Positions 25,640 through 33,670 of a stretch of 64,000 nucleotides of DNA are shown piece after piece. The DNA lies in assembly GCF_900101905.1 (NCBI RefSeq), contig NZ_FNAJ01000003.1, positions 558,001 through 622,000 on the forward strand, given 5' to 3'. This stretch comes from Myxococcus virescens (GTDB lineage Bacteria; Myxococcota; Myxococcia; Myxococcales; Myxococcaceae). The translations under genes were made by a program, and so were the position numbers. The first letter of the stretch is position 1; each line of letters opens with the position of its first letter. The notes under the pieces were generated by a model that made no database searches, was not told the DNA's origin, and saw only the letters and a list, made by a program, of their open reading frames with translations.

Positions 25640-26734
25640 ATGCCACGCATGCTCGACAGCCTTCCCCTTCTCTACCGCGACCTCCTTCCTGACTTCTTCC
25701 GGCAGGACGTTCCCGAGGAGAGCAAGGCCACCTGTTCGAACTGCGCCATGAGCCAGGGCTCCGCGCAGGGCGCCGTCGACTCCGTGGACGGCGTCAGCCG
25801 CATGTTCCGGCCGGACACCAAGTGCTGCACGTACTCACCGCGCCTGCCCAACTACCTGGTGGGCGCGCTGCTGTCCGATGACCGCCCCGAGCTGGCCGAG
25901 GGCCGGCGCCGCATGGAGGCGAAAATCGCCAGCCGCGTGGGCGTCACGCCGCAGTGGGTGAAGCCTCCCGCCAAGTTCCAGTTCCTCTACAAGAACGGCC
26001 ACCAGTTCTTCGGCCGGGCCGCGTCCCTGCGCTGCGGCTACTTCTCCGCGGACAGCGGCGGCTGCACCATCTGGCCCTACCGAGAAGCCGTCTGCTCCAC
26101 CTTCTTCTGCAAGTACGTGGCGGGCGCGGACGGCCGCAAGTTCTGGATGTCCCTCAAGACGTACCTGACGCTGGCCGAAATCCAGCTGTCACGCTGGACG
26201 GCGCTCCAGCTCCTCCCCGACTACGTGCTGTCCGGCAGGGACCGCGCGGAGACGCAGCCCGGACCGCTCACCGTGGAGGACCTCGATGACACCGCGCCGC
26301 CCGCCAAGACCTACGCGGCGCTGTGGCAGGGCTACGAGGGACTCGAGCTCGACTACTTCCGGGAGTGCTACCGCCTGGTGAAGGCGCTGCCCCCGGACGG
26401 CGTGGAGAAGCTGCTGGGCCTGGATGGCACCATCGAGCTGAAGACGCTGGAGAAGCTCCATCACACCGCCGTGGCGCCCCAGCTGCCGCGCACGCTCAAG
26501 CTCAACCCCGATGCCACCGTCCAGTGGATGCAGGACGGCAGCGTGGCCCTGGGCGCGTACAGCGAATACGACGCCGTGGCCCTGCCCGGTGAAGCCTATG
26601 GACTGCTCGTCGACTTCACCGGACGCGAGCCCGTGGACGCCGTGCGCAAGCACCTGCGCGAGCACAAGCAGGCGGACCTGTCCGAGGACGTCCTGCTGGA
26701 GCTGTACCGGCACCGCATCCTCGTGGATGCGTGA
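25640..26734 (+). CDS. YkgJ-like zinc/iron-chelating cluster protein
   Basis: This 364-residue cytoplasmic protein has an N-terminal cysteine-rich region: CSNC near residue 32, a CC pair in TKCCTYSPRLPN, then RCGYFSADSGGCTIWPYREAVCSTFFCKY. This order of cysteines, ending in C-x-I-x-x-x-R-x-x-x-C-x-x-x-x-C, resembles the YkgJ (UPF0153) metal-chelating cluster. The remaining about 170 residues are helical and not recognised. The start ATG 25640 has GGAG five bases before it, but that site lies in a hairpin. It is convergent with the following hypothetical gene (13-base gap). The function is unknown; iron-sulfur or zinc binding is the main inference. Confidence 0.6.
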   Translation: MPRMLDSLPLLYRDLLPDFFRQDVPEESKATCSNCAMSQGSAQGAVDSVDGVSRMFRPDTKCCTYSPRLPNYLVGALLSDDRPELAEGRRRMEAKIASRVGVTPQWVKPPAKFQFLYKNGHQFFGRAASLRCGYFSADSGGCTIWPYREAVCSTFFCKYVAGADGRKFWMSLKTYLTLAEIQLSRWTALQLLPDYVLSGRDRAETQPGPLTVEDLDDTAPPAKTYAALWQGYEGLELDYFRECYRLVKALPPDGVEKLLGLDGTIELKTLEKLHHTAVAPQLPRTLKLNPDATVQWMQDGSVALGAYSEYDAVALPGEAYGLLVDFTGREPVDAVRKHLREHKQADLSEDVLLELYRHRILVDA

Positions 26735-26747
26735 GGCAGGCGTCCGG

Positions 26748-27521
26748 CTACGACTGCTGGGACAGCTCTCCCAGCTCGCGCAGCGTGCGGACGGAGGCGT
26801 GGGCGTTGCGCCACGCGAAGACTGTCTCTGACAGGTGGTCCGCCATCCACGAGCAGAAGCCCGGGTCTCCGGCGCCCAGCCACGCCGCGGACTCGGACAG
26901 CTCCGTCTCCGCCGCTTCCCACGCGCGGCGGTAGGCGCTGGCCGCGGTCATCAGCTCGGACAGGGAGTGGGTGAAGGCGTCCAGGGCCGCGCGCAGCTCC
27001 AGCGGCGCGCCCGGCTCCCCCCGGCGAGAATCGCGCAGCCGCCCCAGGTGGACCAGGAGCCCCTGCTCCAGCGCGGCGGCGGTCCCCAGCCGCGCCTGGG
27101 CGCCGTGGAGCAGGACCTGGAGGTCCTCGCCCAGCTCATGCTGCAGCTCCTCGGTGGAGCGCGCCACCGGGCGTCCCAGCCGCGTACACACCGCCTGCCA
27201 CAGGTTGCTGTACCCCAGGAGCTCCGCCACACCGCGGCGCACATGAGGCGGGACGCGATCCAGGAACTCGAGCGCGCACTGACGGGCGGACGTGGCCAGG
27301 GGGCCCGCGCCCGGCCCCGCCTTCGCGCACTTCAACACCCGCCAGGCCCACTGGAGCGTCGTCTCGGTGGAGCGGAAGAGGGCTTCACAACCCGCGCTCA
27401 GCGTCCCCGCATGGCTGGCGTCCATCAGCGAGGTGGAGGTCGCGGGCACGGTCCGGGCTTCCTCGCCGGAGACCTGCTCCGGGCGTGGCTCCCGTTCCGA
27501 TGAACCGCGGTCCGGCGACAT
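26748..27521 (-). CDS. Hypothetical helical protein
   Basis: This 257-residue protein is not one I recognise. It is predicted to be almost wholly alpha-helical after a polar, probably disordered N-terminus (first about 30 residues). Segments such as ECALEFLDRVPPHVRRGVAELLGYSNLWQAV (positions roughly 80-110) and the later ELRAALDAFTHSL look amphipathic. There is no signal peptide or membrane segment, and no metal-binding motif. The ATG at 27521 follows GGAGG at a good distance. It is convergent with the YkgJ-like gene. Its composition and codon use match those of the neighbours, so it is a native gene rather than a recent arrival. Confidence 0.72.
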   Translation of the reverse strand: MSPDRGSSEREPRPEQVSGEEARTVPATSTSLMDASHAGTLSAGCEALFRSTETTLQWAWRVLKCAKAGPGAGPLATSARQCALEFLDRVPPHVRRGVAELLGYSNLWQAVCTRLGRPVARSTEELQHELGEDLQVLLHGAQARLGTAAALEQGLLVHLGRLRDSRRGEPGAPLELRAALDAFTHSLSELMTAASAYRRAWEAAETELSESAAWLGAGDPGFCSWMADHLSETVFAWRNAHASVRTLRELGELSQQS

Positions 27522-27738
27522 GCTCCGCCTCCCTCAACGCGACGAGCTACCCCAGGTATCGCATGCCCTGCGCACAAGCTCCAACACCCCATCAGGGGAG
27601 GGTTCAGGGCGCCGCGCGTGACCTGAGACGGACCGGATGCCCGGGGATTCAAGCCGGTGTCGTGTCGCACGGGTTGAGAAAATCCGGCCGGGCGCCCGGA
27701 ACGAGACACCCGGCCGGCGCGCATCCGCGCGGCACGCG

Positions 27739-28176
27739 CTAGTGAAGGGTGCGCTTGAGACGGCTGAGCCGCTCATGCGTCCGCTTCTGCGCGGGAATCA
27801 ACTCCATCCGCACGAAGCGTCGATTCTCGCCATGCACCTGGTCCGCGTCGCGCTGGTAGTCGGCGAGGCCATGGTCCTCGCCCTCCTCCAGCGCCTGGAT
27901 GGCGGCCTTCTCGCCCAGGATGTCCGCGCCGCCTTGGACCAGCTTGGCGAAGGTGCCCCACATGCCCGAGCTCTCTACGGGCTCACCGCCCATCCTCAGG
28001 ATGCGCTCGCGAATCTCCTCGACCCGGTGCTCATGGTCGTGCTGGCAATACTCCAGCGCGTCACGAGCCAGTGCGTCCGAGACGTGCCCGATCGCCTTGC
28101 GATAGGTCTCCACGGCGGAGATTTCGCCGCGCAGGAACGAGTTGAGCATCTCGACGTCCTTGTTGGTGCTCGCCAT
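27739..28176 (-). CDS. DUF2383 ferritin-like protein
   Basis: This 145-residue protein fits the PA2169/DUF2383 family of ferritin-like four-helix proteins. Helix 1 contains LNSFLRGEISAVETYRKAI, helix 2 ALEYCQHDHEHRVEEIRERI, helix 3 ALEEGEDHGLADYQRDADQV; the Glu and EXXH-like pairs (ETYR, DHEHR, EDHGL) are candidate di-iron ligands. The family is linked to stress and iron handling but has no proven reaction. ATG 28176 follows GGAGG by six bases; the upstream extension to 28275 lacks conservation. It is transcribed divergently from the sulfate assimilation operon, from a shared intergenic region. Confidence 0.85.
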   Translation of the reverse strand: MASTNKDVEMLNSFLRGEISAVETYRKAIGHVSDALARDALEYCQHDHEHRVEEIRERILRMGGEPVESSGMWGTFAKLVQGGADILGEKAAIQALEEGEDHGLADYQRDADQVHGENRRFVRMELIPAQKRTHERLSRLKRTLH

Positions 28177-28386
28177 CGATGGCCTCCATGGGTGACGGGT
28201 GAATCCGGCTTGCCGCAAAAGGTGATGCCCGCTGCCGCATGGGCAACGAGGGCTCGCCTCCCCGCCTCCTTCCAAGGTCCGCGCGGACGTTCACCCGACG
28301 GCGCCGTGTCCCGCTCCCCATGCGTGCGGGCGAGCGGGCGTCCCTCGGGCAGGCCCCGCCCCGCATACCGCATCGAGGAGGACGGG
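28177..28386. other. Intergenic region before the cys leader (210 bases)
   Basis: This region lies between the divergent DUF2383 gene and the leader peptides of the sulfate operon. I see no gene. It presumably contains the DUF2383 promoter and any operator for a Cys regulator, but I recognise no specific site. Confidence 0.4.
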
Positions 28387-28416
28387 TTGACGCGCGCCTG
28401 AAACAGCCGCTAGCGT
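28387..28416 (+). promoter_or_regulatory. Probable promoter of the cys leader-operon transcript
   Basis: TTGACG at 28387-28392 is followed after 18 bases by TAGCGT at 28411-28416. Transcription would start around 28422-28424, only a few bases before the ATG of leader 1, so the first leader peptide could be translated from a nearly leaderless mRNA. Confidence 0.45.
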
Positions 28417-28427
28417 AGGTCTTCGCG

Positions 28428-28520
28428 ATGACGCACTCCCACACACCGACCGCCGCGCCGTTTGCCAGCCGCTGCTGTCCGTCGTGTGCCTGTTGTCGTC
28501 AGCCGGACCTGGGTTGTTGA
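28428..28520 (+). CDS. Cysteine-rich leader peptide 1 of the sulfate assimilation operon
   Basis: This 30-residue ORF starts MTHSHTPTAAPFAS and carries CCPSCACC at residues 16-23, then QPDLGC; six of its last 15 codons are cysteine, including two CC pairs and the final codon. A T-run terminator follows 46 bases after the stop. Cys codons are rare in this genome, so the cluster is not expected by chance. By analogy with amino-acid leader peptides, the ribosome would stall here when charged tRNA-Cys is scarce. The start ATG has a weak AGG element 9-11 bases upstream. ACCTGGG at 28507-28513 could pair with CCCGGT of the terminator (one bulged base) as antiterminator. All of this is inferred. Confidence 0.72.
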   Translation: MTHSHTPTAAPFASRCCPSCACCRQPDLGC

Positions 28521-28566
28521 CGCGCACACGGGACGCCCTTCCAAGCCTCCCTCCTCGCGCTCTTCC

Positions 28567-28602
28567 CGGCCCGGTCTCCTCTCCCAGGAACCGGGCCGTT
28601 TT
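28567..28602 (+). terminator. Rho-independent terminator behind leader peptide 1
   Basis: CGGCCCGGT (28567-28575) pairs with ACCGGGCCG (28590-28598), a 9-bp stem with 14-base loop, followed directly by TTTTCGTTT. This is a canonical intrinsic terminator placed inside the leader of an operon, i.e. an attenuator. Confidence 0.82.
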
Positions 28603-28637
28603 CGTTTCCGCCCCCAGCCCTGCACCGCGCCTCCCCC

Positions 28638-28790
28638 ATGACCTTCACCGCCGACGCCCGTGTCCCCTGCTCTCCCGTGCTCCCCGCCGGGGGTGATGAC
28701 GCCTGTGTCACGGGTAGCGCGTTCTGTCTGTGCCGTGCGTGTCCCGTGTGTCCGCCTGCAGGCGGGTGCCGAGCATCGAGAAGCGTGTAG
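28638..28790 (+). CDS. Cysteine-rich leader peptide 2 of the sulfate assimilation operon
   Basis: A second small ORF of 50 residues follows the first terminator. It starts MTFTADARVPC, and residues 30-38 read CLCRACPVC; Cys occurs at residues 11, 23, 30, 32, 35, 38 and 44. It ends at TAG 28788-28790, 30 bases before a second T-run terminator. The density of cysteine codons just upstream of switchable hairpins marks it as a second cysteine-sensing leader. The reading frame differs from the one that runs open into cysH. The ATG has no strong ribosome site; shorter versions starting at an internal codon are possible. Function is inferred from position and composition. Confidence 0.65.
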   Translation: MTFTADARVPCSPVLPAGGDDACVTGSAFCLCRACPVCPPAGGCRASRSV

Positions 28791-28850
28791 CGCGTCCTTC
28801 TCGAACCTTCTTGCTCGTGCGGCCCGCCCTCGAAAGAGGCGGGCCTTTTC
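28752..28850 (+). promoter_or_regulatory. Predicted cysteine attenuator switch behind leader 2
   Basis: Four segments show the classic order. Segment 1 CCGCC (28752-28756) pairs with segment 2 GGCGG (28761-28765) around TGCA. Segment 2, as GGCGGGT (28761-28767), can instead pair with segment 3 GCCCGCC (28822-28828; one G-U pair). Segment 3, as GGCCCGCC (28821-28828), pairs with segment 4 GGCGGGCC (28838-28845) followed by TTTTCTTTT, a terminator. A ribosome stalled on the Cys codons 28725-28751 would cover segment 1, free segment 2 and block termination. Confidence 0.7.
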
Positions 28851-28866
28851 TTTTCCTGGAGTCACC

Positions 28867-29589
28867 ATGTCGCCCCCGCAGCCCCAGGCCTCGGCCCTGC
28901 TCGCCGAAGCCACTGAAGTGAAGGACGCCCCCGCGCAGGACCTCCTCGCCTGGGCCGAGCGCCGCTTCGGCGCGCGCGCGGCCATCGCCTCCAGCTTCGG
29001 CGTGGAGGACATGGTCCTCATCGACCTGGCGCGCCAGCATGCGCCCAGCCTGCGCCTCTTCACGCTCGACACCGGACGCCTGCCCCCGGAGACGTACGAG
29101 CTCATGGAGGTGGTGCGTAAGCGCTACGGCGTCACCGTGGAGACGTACTTCCCCGAGCGCGCGCGCGTGGAGGCGCTGGAGTCCACGAACGGCTACTTCT
29201 CCTTCCGCCAGAGCCTGGAGGCACGCAAGGCGTGCTGCGCCATCCGCAAGGTGGAGCCCCTGTCGCGCGCGCTCGCGGGCCAACAAGCGTGGGTGACGGG
29301 CTTGCGCCGTGAGCAGTCCGTCACCCGCACCGACGTGGCGACGCTGGAGGTGGACAGCGCGCATGGGCTGCTCAAGCTCAACCCGCTGGCCACGTGGAGC
29401 AGCCGGGACATCTGGGCCTACGTCCGGGCGAACAGCGTGCCCTACAACGCGCTCCATGACCGTGGCTACCCGTCCATCGGCTGTGCGCCCTGCACGCGCG
29501 CGGTGAAACCCTACGAGGACGAGCGCGCGGGCCGCTGGTGGTGGGAGTCCGCGGAGAACCGCGAGTGCGGCCTCCACCCGGTCCGATGA
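28867..29589 (+). CDS. cysH: Adenylylsulfate (APS) reductase, thioredoxin-dependent
   Basis: This enzyme reduces APS (or PAPS) to sulfite. It has 240 residues. The PP-loop region shows SSFGVEDMVLIDL, and LFTLDTGRLPPETYE is the family signature. Four cysteines, Cys123-Cys124 in KACCAIRKVEPL and Cys206/Cys209 in IGCAPCTRA, are the 4Fe-4S ligands that separate APS reductases from enterobacterial PAPS reductases. The catalytic cysteine is Cys234 in ECGLH near the C-terminus. TGGAG lies six to ten bases before ATG 28867. The frame is open upstream to 28660, but this runs through the attenuator and is not part of the gene. The stop overlaps the next start (ATGA). It is first in the operon. Confidence 0.93.
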   Translation: MSPPQPQASALLAEATEVKDAPAQDLLAWAERRFGARAAIASSFGVEDMVLIDLARQHAPSLRLFTLDTGRLPPETYELMEVVRKRYGVTVETYFPERARVEALESTNGYFSFRQSLEARKACCAIRKVEPLSRALAGQQAWVTGLRREQSVTRTDVATLEVDSAHGLLKLNPLATWSSRDIWAYVRANSVPYNALHDRGYPSIGCAPCTRAVKPYEDERAGRWWWESAENRECGLHPVR

Positions 29590-30251
29590 AACGCGCCATG
29601 CCTTCACACGCCTTGGATTATCCCGTGTGCCTTCGACTCGAAGGACGCTCCGTCCTGCTGGTGGGCGGCGGCGCCATCGCGGAGGGCCGTGCCCTCGCGG
29701 TGCTCGACGCCGGCGCGCGACTGCGCGTCATCGCACCGGAGACCACCGCCACGCTGCGGCGGCTCGCAGCCGATGGACGCCTGGAATGGCAGCCCCGTTC
29801 CTACGAGGCCGGCGACGTGCGCGGCCATCACCTGGTGCTCGCGGCCACGGATGACGAGGCCGTGGGCCGGCGGGTGGCCGCCGAAGCCCGGGACCTGGGC
29901 CTGTGGGTCAACACCGCGGACGAACCGGCGCTGTGTGACTTCACCCTGCCCTCCGTCGGCAGGCGCGGCCCCATCACCATCGCCGTGTCCTCGGCGGGCC
30001 GGGCCCCCGCGCTCGCCAGCCACCTGCGCAAGACGCTCACCGCCCAGGTGACGCGACACCACATCTGGCTGGCGCGACTCAGCGGCTGGCTCCGCGAACA
30101 CCTGCCCCGAGGCGAAGCGCGCCAGCGACTGCTGAAGCAGGTGGCGGTGGGAGACATCGGCGCGCTGCTGGAGCGAGGCGAGCGCAAGGCCGCCTGGGCT
30201 CGGCTCCGCACGGAATTGGAGCACTCGAAGATTCTTGGAGAGACACGATGA
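29586..30251 (+). CDS. Precorrin-2 dehydrogenase/sirohydrochlorin ferrochelatase (Met8/CysG-N type)
   Basis: This protein completes siroheme synthesis from precorrin-2: it oxidises precorrin-2 with NAD and inserts iron. It has 221 residues, the length of the CysG N-terminal module. The N-terminal Rossmann domain has LLVGGGAIAEGRALAVLDAGA and VLAATDDEAVGRRVAAEAR; the middle has VNTADEPALCDFTLPSV, and RRGPITIAVSSAGRAPALASHLR is the dimerisation/active region with the conserved serine. It starts at ATG 29586 overlapping the cysH stop and ends in an ATGA overlap with cobA. Siroheme is the cofactor of CysI at the end of the same operon, which explains its place here. Confidence 0.9.
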   Translation: MKRAMPSHALDYPVCLRLEGRSVLLVGGGAIAEGRALAVLDAGARLRVIAPETTATLRRLAADGRLEWQPRSYEAGDVRGHHLVLAATDDEAVGRRVAAEARDLGLWVNTADEPALCDFTLPSVGRRGPITIAVSSAGRAPALASHLRKTLTAQVTRHHIWLARLSGWLREHLPRGEARQRLLKQVAVGDIGALLERGERKAAWARLRTELEHSKILGETR

Positions 30252-31048
30252 GAGAGCAGACGAGAGGCCGAGTGTTCCTGGTCGGCGCGGGTCCGGGAGA
30301 CCCGGAGCTGTTGACCTTGCGCGCCGCGCGCGTGCTCCGGGAGGCGGACACCGTCGTTCATGACCGGTTGGTCCACCCTGGCGTGCTCGAGCATGCGCGT
30401 CCCCACGCCCGGCTCATCTACGTGGGCAAGGAGGGCGGCGGAGACTCCGTGAGCCAGGAGGAGATTCACGTCATCCTCATCGCCCAGGCGCTGCTGGGGC
30501 GCCGCGTGGTGCGGCTCAAGGGCGGTGACCCTTTCGTCTTCGGCCGCGGCGGCGAGGAAGCGCTCGCGCTGGAAGAGGCGGGCATCCCGTATGAAGTCGT
30601 GCCCGGCCTCACCGCGGGGACAGCCGTGCCCGCGGCGGCGGCCATTCCCGTCACGCACCGGGGTGTCTCCGGGGCGGTGACGTTCGCCACCGCATACCGA
30701 GGCGGCAGCGCGCCGGCCTGGGACTTCCTGGCGAAGGCCCAGACGCTGGTCCTCTACATGGCGGGCAGCCGGCTGGAGGAGACGGTGCGCGCGCTGGTCG
30801 GCGCGGGGCGCTCCGCGTCCACCCCGGCCGCCGTGGTGGAGGCGGGCACGTGGGAGCATCAACGGGTGGTGGAGGCTCCGCTGAGCCACATCGCCCAGGC
30901 GGCGACGCGTGACGCGCTCGGCTCGCCGTCGCTGCTCATCGTGGGCGAGGTCGTCTCGCTGCGCGAGCGCCTGCCTTCGCTGGTGGCGCAGGGAACCTCG
31001 GAGCATGGACACGCGCCAGCGCGCGTGGCGGAGGGCGGTCATGAGTGA
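30248..31048 (+). CDS. cobA: Uroporphyrinogen-III C-methyltransferase
   Basis: This enzyme adds two methyl groups from SAM to uroporphyrinogen III, giving precorrin-2, the branch point to siroheme. It has 266 residues, the length of stand-alone CobA/SumT. The SAM-binding [18 protein letters not shown] at the N-terminus, [18 protein letters not shown] near residue 95 and [23 protein letters not shown] are all present. Together with the preceding dehydrogenase it reproduces, as two proteins, the functions of CysG. It overlaps both neighbours (ATGA before it and 8 bases with cysD after it), which suggests tight translational coupling for siroheme supply. Confidence 0.94.
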   Translation: MREQTRGRVFLVGAGPGDPELLTLRAARVLREADTVVHDRLVHPGVLEHARPHARLIYVGKEGGGDSVSQEEIHVILIAQALLGRRVVRLKGGDPFVFGRGGEEALALEEAGIPYEVVPGLTAGTAVPAAAAIPVTHRGVSGAVTFATAYRGGSAPAWDFLAKAQTLVLYMAGSRLEETVRALVGAGRSASTPAAVVEAGTWEHQRVVEAPLSHIAQAATRDALGSPSLLIVGEVVSLRERLPSLVAQGTSEHGHAPARVAEGGHE

Positions 31049-31958
31049 GCACACGTTCGCGCGGGCGTCCCACCTGTCGGAGCTGGAAGCGGAGAGCATC
31101 CACATCCTCCGGGAGACGGTGGCCGAGTTCGCCAACCCGGTGATGCTCTACAGCATCGGCAAGGACTCCCAGGTCCTGCTGCACCTGGCGCGCAAGGCCT
31201 TCCACCCCGCGCCCCTGCCCTTCCCGCTGCTCCACGTGGACACCACCTGGAAGTTCCGGGACATGTATGCGTTCCGGGACGCCTTCGTGGCGCGCCACGG
31301 ACTGCGCCTCATCATCCACCGGAACCAGCGCGCGCTGGCCGAGGGCATCAACCCCTTCGACCACGGCAGCCAGAAGTACACCCATGCGATGAAGACGCAG
31401 GCGCTGCTGGAGGCGCTGGCGGCGCATGGCTTCGACGCGGCCTTCGGTGGCGCGCGGCGCGACGAGGAGAAGTCCCGCGCCAAGGAGCGGGTGTTCTCCT
31501 TCCGGGACCGGCACGGACAGTGGGACCCTCGCCGCCAGCGGCCGGAGCTGTGGAACCTCTTCAACGGCCGCGTCGACGCGGGCGAGAGCATGCGCGTCTT
31601 CCCGCTGTCCAACTGGACGGAGCTGGACGTGTGGCACTACGTGCTGCGCGAGCGCATCCCCGTGGTGCCGCTCTACTTCGCGGCGGAGCGTCCTGTCATT
31701 GACCGGGGCGGAACGCTGCTCATGGTGGATGACGAGCGCATGCGGCTGCGGCCCGGGGAGAAGCCCGAACTCCGGCGCGTGCGCTTCCGGACCCTGGGCT
31801 GCTACCCGCTCAGTGGCGCCATCGAATCCTCCGCCACCACGGTGGAGACCGTCATCCACGAGATGGTGAACGCCCGCCAGTCCGAGCGGCAGGGCCGACT
31901 CATCGACCACGACGAAGAGGGCTCCATGGAGCTCAAGAAGCGCGAGGGCTACTTCTAA
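31041..31958 (+). CDS. cysD: Sulfate adenylyltransferase small subunit
   Basis: This is the catalytic subunit of ATP sulfurylase, forming APS from sulfate and ATP with GTP hydrolysis by CysN. It has 305 residues, the family length. The PP-loop is [20 protein letters not shown] near residue 35; [38 protein letters not shown] and [12 protein letters not shown] are family signatures, and it ends in the common [12 protein letters not shown] 31041 was chosen because the upstream in-frame codons lie in cobA. Its TAA shares an A with the cysN ATG. It acts in the cytoplasm as a heterodimer with CysN. Confidence 0.95.
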   Translation: MSEHTFARASHLSELEAESIHILRETVAEFANPVMLYSIGKDSQVLLHLARKAFHPAPLPFPLLHVDTTWKFRDMYAFRDAFVARHGLRLIIHRNQRALAEGINPFDHGSQKYTHAMKTQALLEALAAHGFDAAFGGARRDEEKSRAKERVFSFRDRHGQWDPRRQRPELWNLFNGRVDAGESMRVFPLSNWTELDVWHYVLRERIPVVPLYFAAERPVIDRGGTLLMVDDERMRLRPGEKPELRRVRFRTLGCYPLSGAIESSATTVETVIHEMVNARQSERQGRLIDHDEEGSMELKKREGYF

Positions 31959-33670
31959 TGGACACCGGCTTGCAGCAACTGCTCGACCAGCATGCCTCCC
32001 GGGAGCTGCTCCGGCTCGTCGTGGTCGGCTCCGTGGATGACGGGAAGTCCACCCTCATCGGCAGGCTCCTCTACGAGTGCGACGGGCTCTTCGAGGACCA
32101 GATTTCCGCCGTGCGGAAGGCCAGCGCGAAGCGGACCGCCGCCGCCGTGTCCGTGCCCTCCGAGGTGCTGGTCCAGGGCCTGAAGGCCGCGGCCGGCGCG
32201 GACGAAGAGGAACTGGACTTCTCCCTCTTCACCGACGGCCTGCGCGCCGAGCGTGAGCAGGGCATCACCATCGACGTTGCCTACCGCTACCTCAGCACCG
32301 CGCGGCGCAAGGTCATCGTCGCGGACACGCCGGGCCACATCCAGTACACGCGCAACATGGCCACCGGCGCCTCCACCGCGGACGCGGCGGTCATCCTGGT
32401 GGACGCGCGACTGGGCGTGCTGCCGCAGACGCGCCGCCACGCGTACATCGCCTCGCTGCTGGGCATCCCCTACCTGGCCGTGGCGGTGAACAAGATGGAC
32501 CTCACGGACTTCGACCGCGGCACCTTCGAGCGCATCGGCGCCGAGCTGGTGGACTTCGCCCACGCGCTCGGCTTCGAGGGCGTGCGGCTCTTCCCCGTCA
32601 GCGCCAGTCGCGGGGACAACATCACCCGGCCCAGCGCCCGCACGCCCTGGCATGAAGGCGGCACCCTGCTCGCGTGGCTGGAGTCCCTGCCCCACCAGCG
32701 CCGGCAGGACGACGCGCCCTTCCGCTTCCCCGTGCAGTACGTGCTCCGGCCCCACCAGGACTACCGAGGGCTGGCGGGACAGATTGCCTCCGGCACCGTC
32801 CGCGTCGGGGATGAAATCCAGGTCCATCCCTCCGGGCGGCGCACGCGCGTGGCGAGCATCGACACCTTCGACGGACCGCTGGAGGAGGCCGCGTCCCCCG
32901 CGTCCGTCACGCTGCGACTCGCGGACGAAGTGGACGCCAGCCGAGGCGACGTGCTGGCCCACGTGGACCAGCCGCCGCTGTCGCTCCACCAGCTCGACGC
33001 GATGCTCGTGTGGTTCGGAGAACAGCCGCTGGACTGCTCGCGCCGCTACCTGGTGAAGCAGGCCTCGCGGACCGCGCCCGCGCACATCGAGCGGGTGCTG
33101 TGGCGCAAGGAACTGGCGGACCTGTCCGAGCAGCCCGCCGAGTCCCTGTCGCTCAACGACATCGGCCGGGTGCGGGTGGTGTGCCGTCGGCCGCTGCTGA
33201 CCGACCCGTACCGTGACAACCGCCGCACGGGCGCCTTCATCGTCATCGACGCGCTCACGCACGACACGGTGGCCGCGGGCATGGTCCTGGGGCCCGTGGA
33301 GGAGTCGACGAAGGGCGACGTGGCCTCCTCGCTCGTCACGCAGCCCGAGCGGCGGGGACGGCTGGGGCAGCCCGGCGCCATCGTCCTGCTCCCCACCACG
33401 CCGGACGCGGGCTCACGCGCATTCCAGTTGGAGCGCCGGCTGTTCGACCTGGGCTGGCACGTCACCACCACCCCCGGTGATGTGGAGGTCGCGCTGGCGC
33501 TCGCGGCGGCGGGATTGGTGGCCCTGGTCCACACCGACGCGCCCCAGACACACCGGGCCCTGCGCGCGGAGGCCCGCGATGCCGGCGCCGCGTGGCTGGA
33601 GTTGGAAGCCACTGAAGACCTGGAGCAACACCTCGACCGGATCATCTCCCTCCGGGAGGCCGCACGATGA
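31958..33670 (+). CDS. cysN: Sulfate adenylyltransferase GTPase subunit with degenerate APS-kinase-like C-terminus
   Basis: CysN is the EF-Tu-like GTPase that drives CysD. The GTPase motifs are GSVDDGKST (24-32), ADTPGHIQYTRNM and VAVNKMDLTDF; two beta-barrel domains follow to about residue 430. The protein has 570 residues against about 475 for plain CysN. Residues about 455-570 align with the APS kinase (CysC) part of CysNC fusions: QPERRGRLGQPGAIVLL resembles the linker and first strand, and LERRLFDLGWHV the helix after the P-loop. But the P-loop GLSGAGKST is replaced by PTTPDAGSR, and the later DGDNVR region reads TPGDVE, so this domain cannot bind ATP in the usual way. Overlaps cysD (TAATG) and cysJ (ATGA). 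Confidence 0.92.
   Translation: MDTGLQQLLDQHASRELLRLVVVGSVDDGKSTLIGRLLYECDGLFEDQISAVRKASAKRTAAAVSVPSEVLVQGLKAAAGADEEELDFSLFTDGLRAEREQGITIDVAYRYLSTARRKVIVADTPGHIQYTRNMATGASTADAAVILVDARLGVLPQTRRHAYIASLLGIPYLAVAVNKMDLTDFDRGTFERIGAELVDFAHALGFEGVRLFPVSASRGDNITRPSARTPWHEGGTLLAWLESLPHQRRQDDAPFRFPVQYVLRPHQDYRGLAGQIASGTVRVGDEIQVHPSGRRTRVASIDTFDGPLEEAASPASVTLRLADEVDASRGDVLAHVDQPPLSLHQLDAMLVWFGEQPLDCSRRYLVKQASRTAPAHIERVLWRKELADLSEQPAESLSLNDIGRVRVVCRRPLLTDPYRDNRRTGAFIVIDALTHDTVAAGMVLGPVEESTKGDVASSLVTQPERRGRLGQPGAIVLLPTTPDAGSRAFQLERRLFDLGWHVTTTPGDVEVALALAAAGLVALVHTDAPQTHRALRAEARDAGAAWLELEATEDLEQHLDRIISLREAAR

Noticed and set aside
28660-28866. N-terminal extension of cysH: the reading frame is open from 28660 into cysH.
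   Set aside because: It would run through both arms of the T-run terminator and a segment with no homology to CysH. The ATG at 28867 has a TGGAG site and starts at a normal CysH length.
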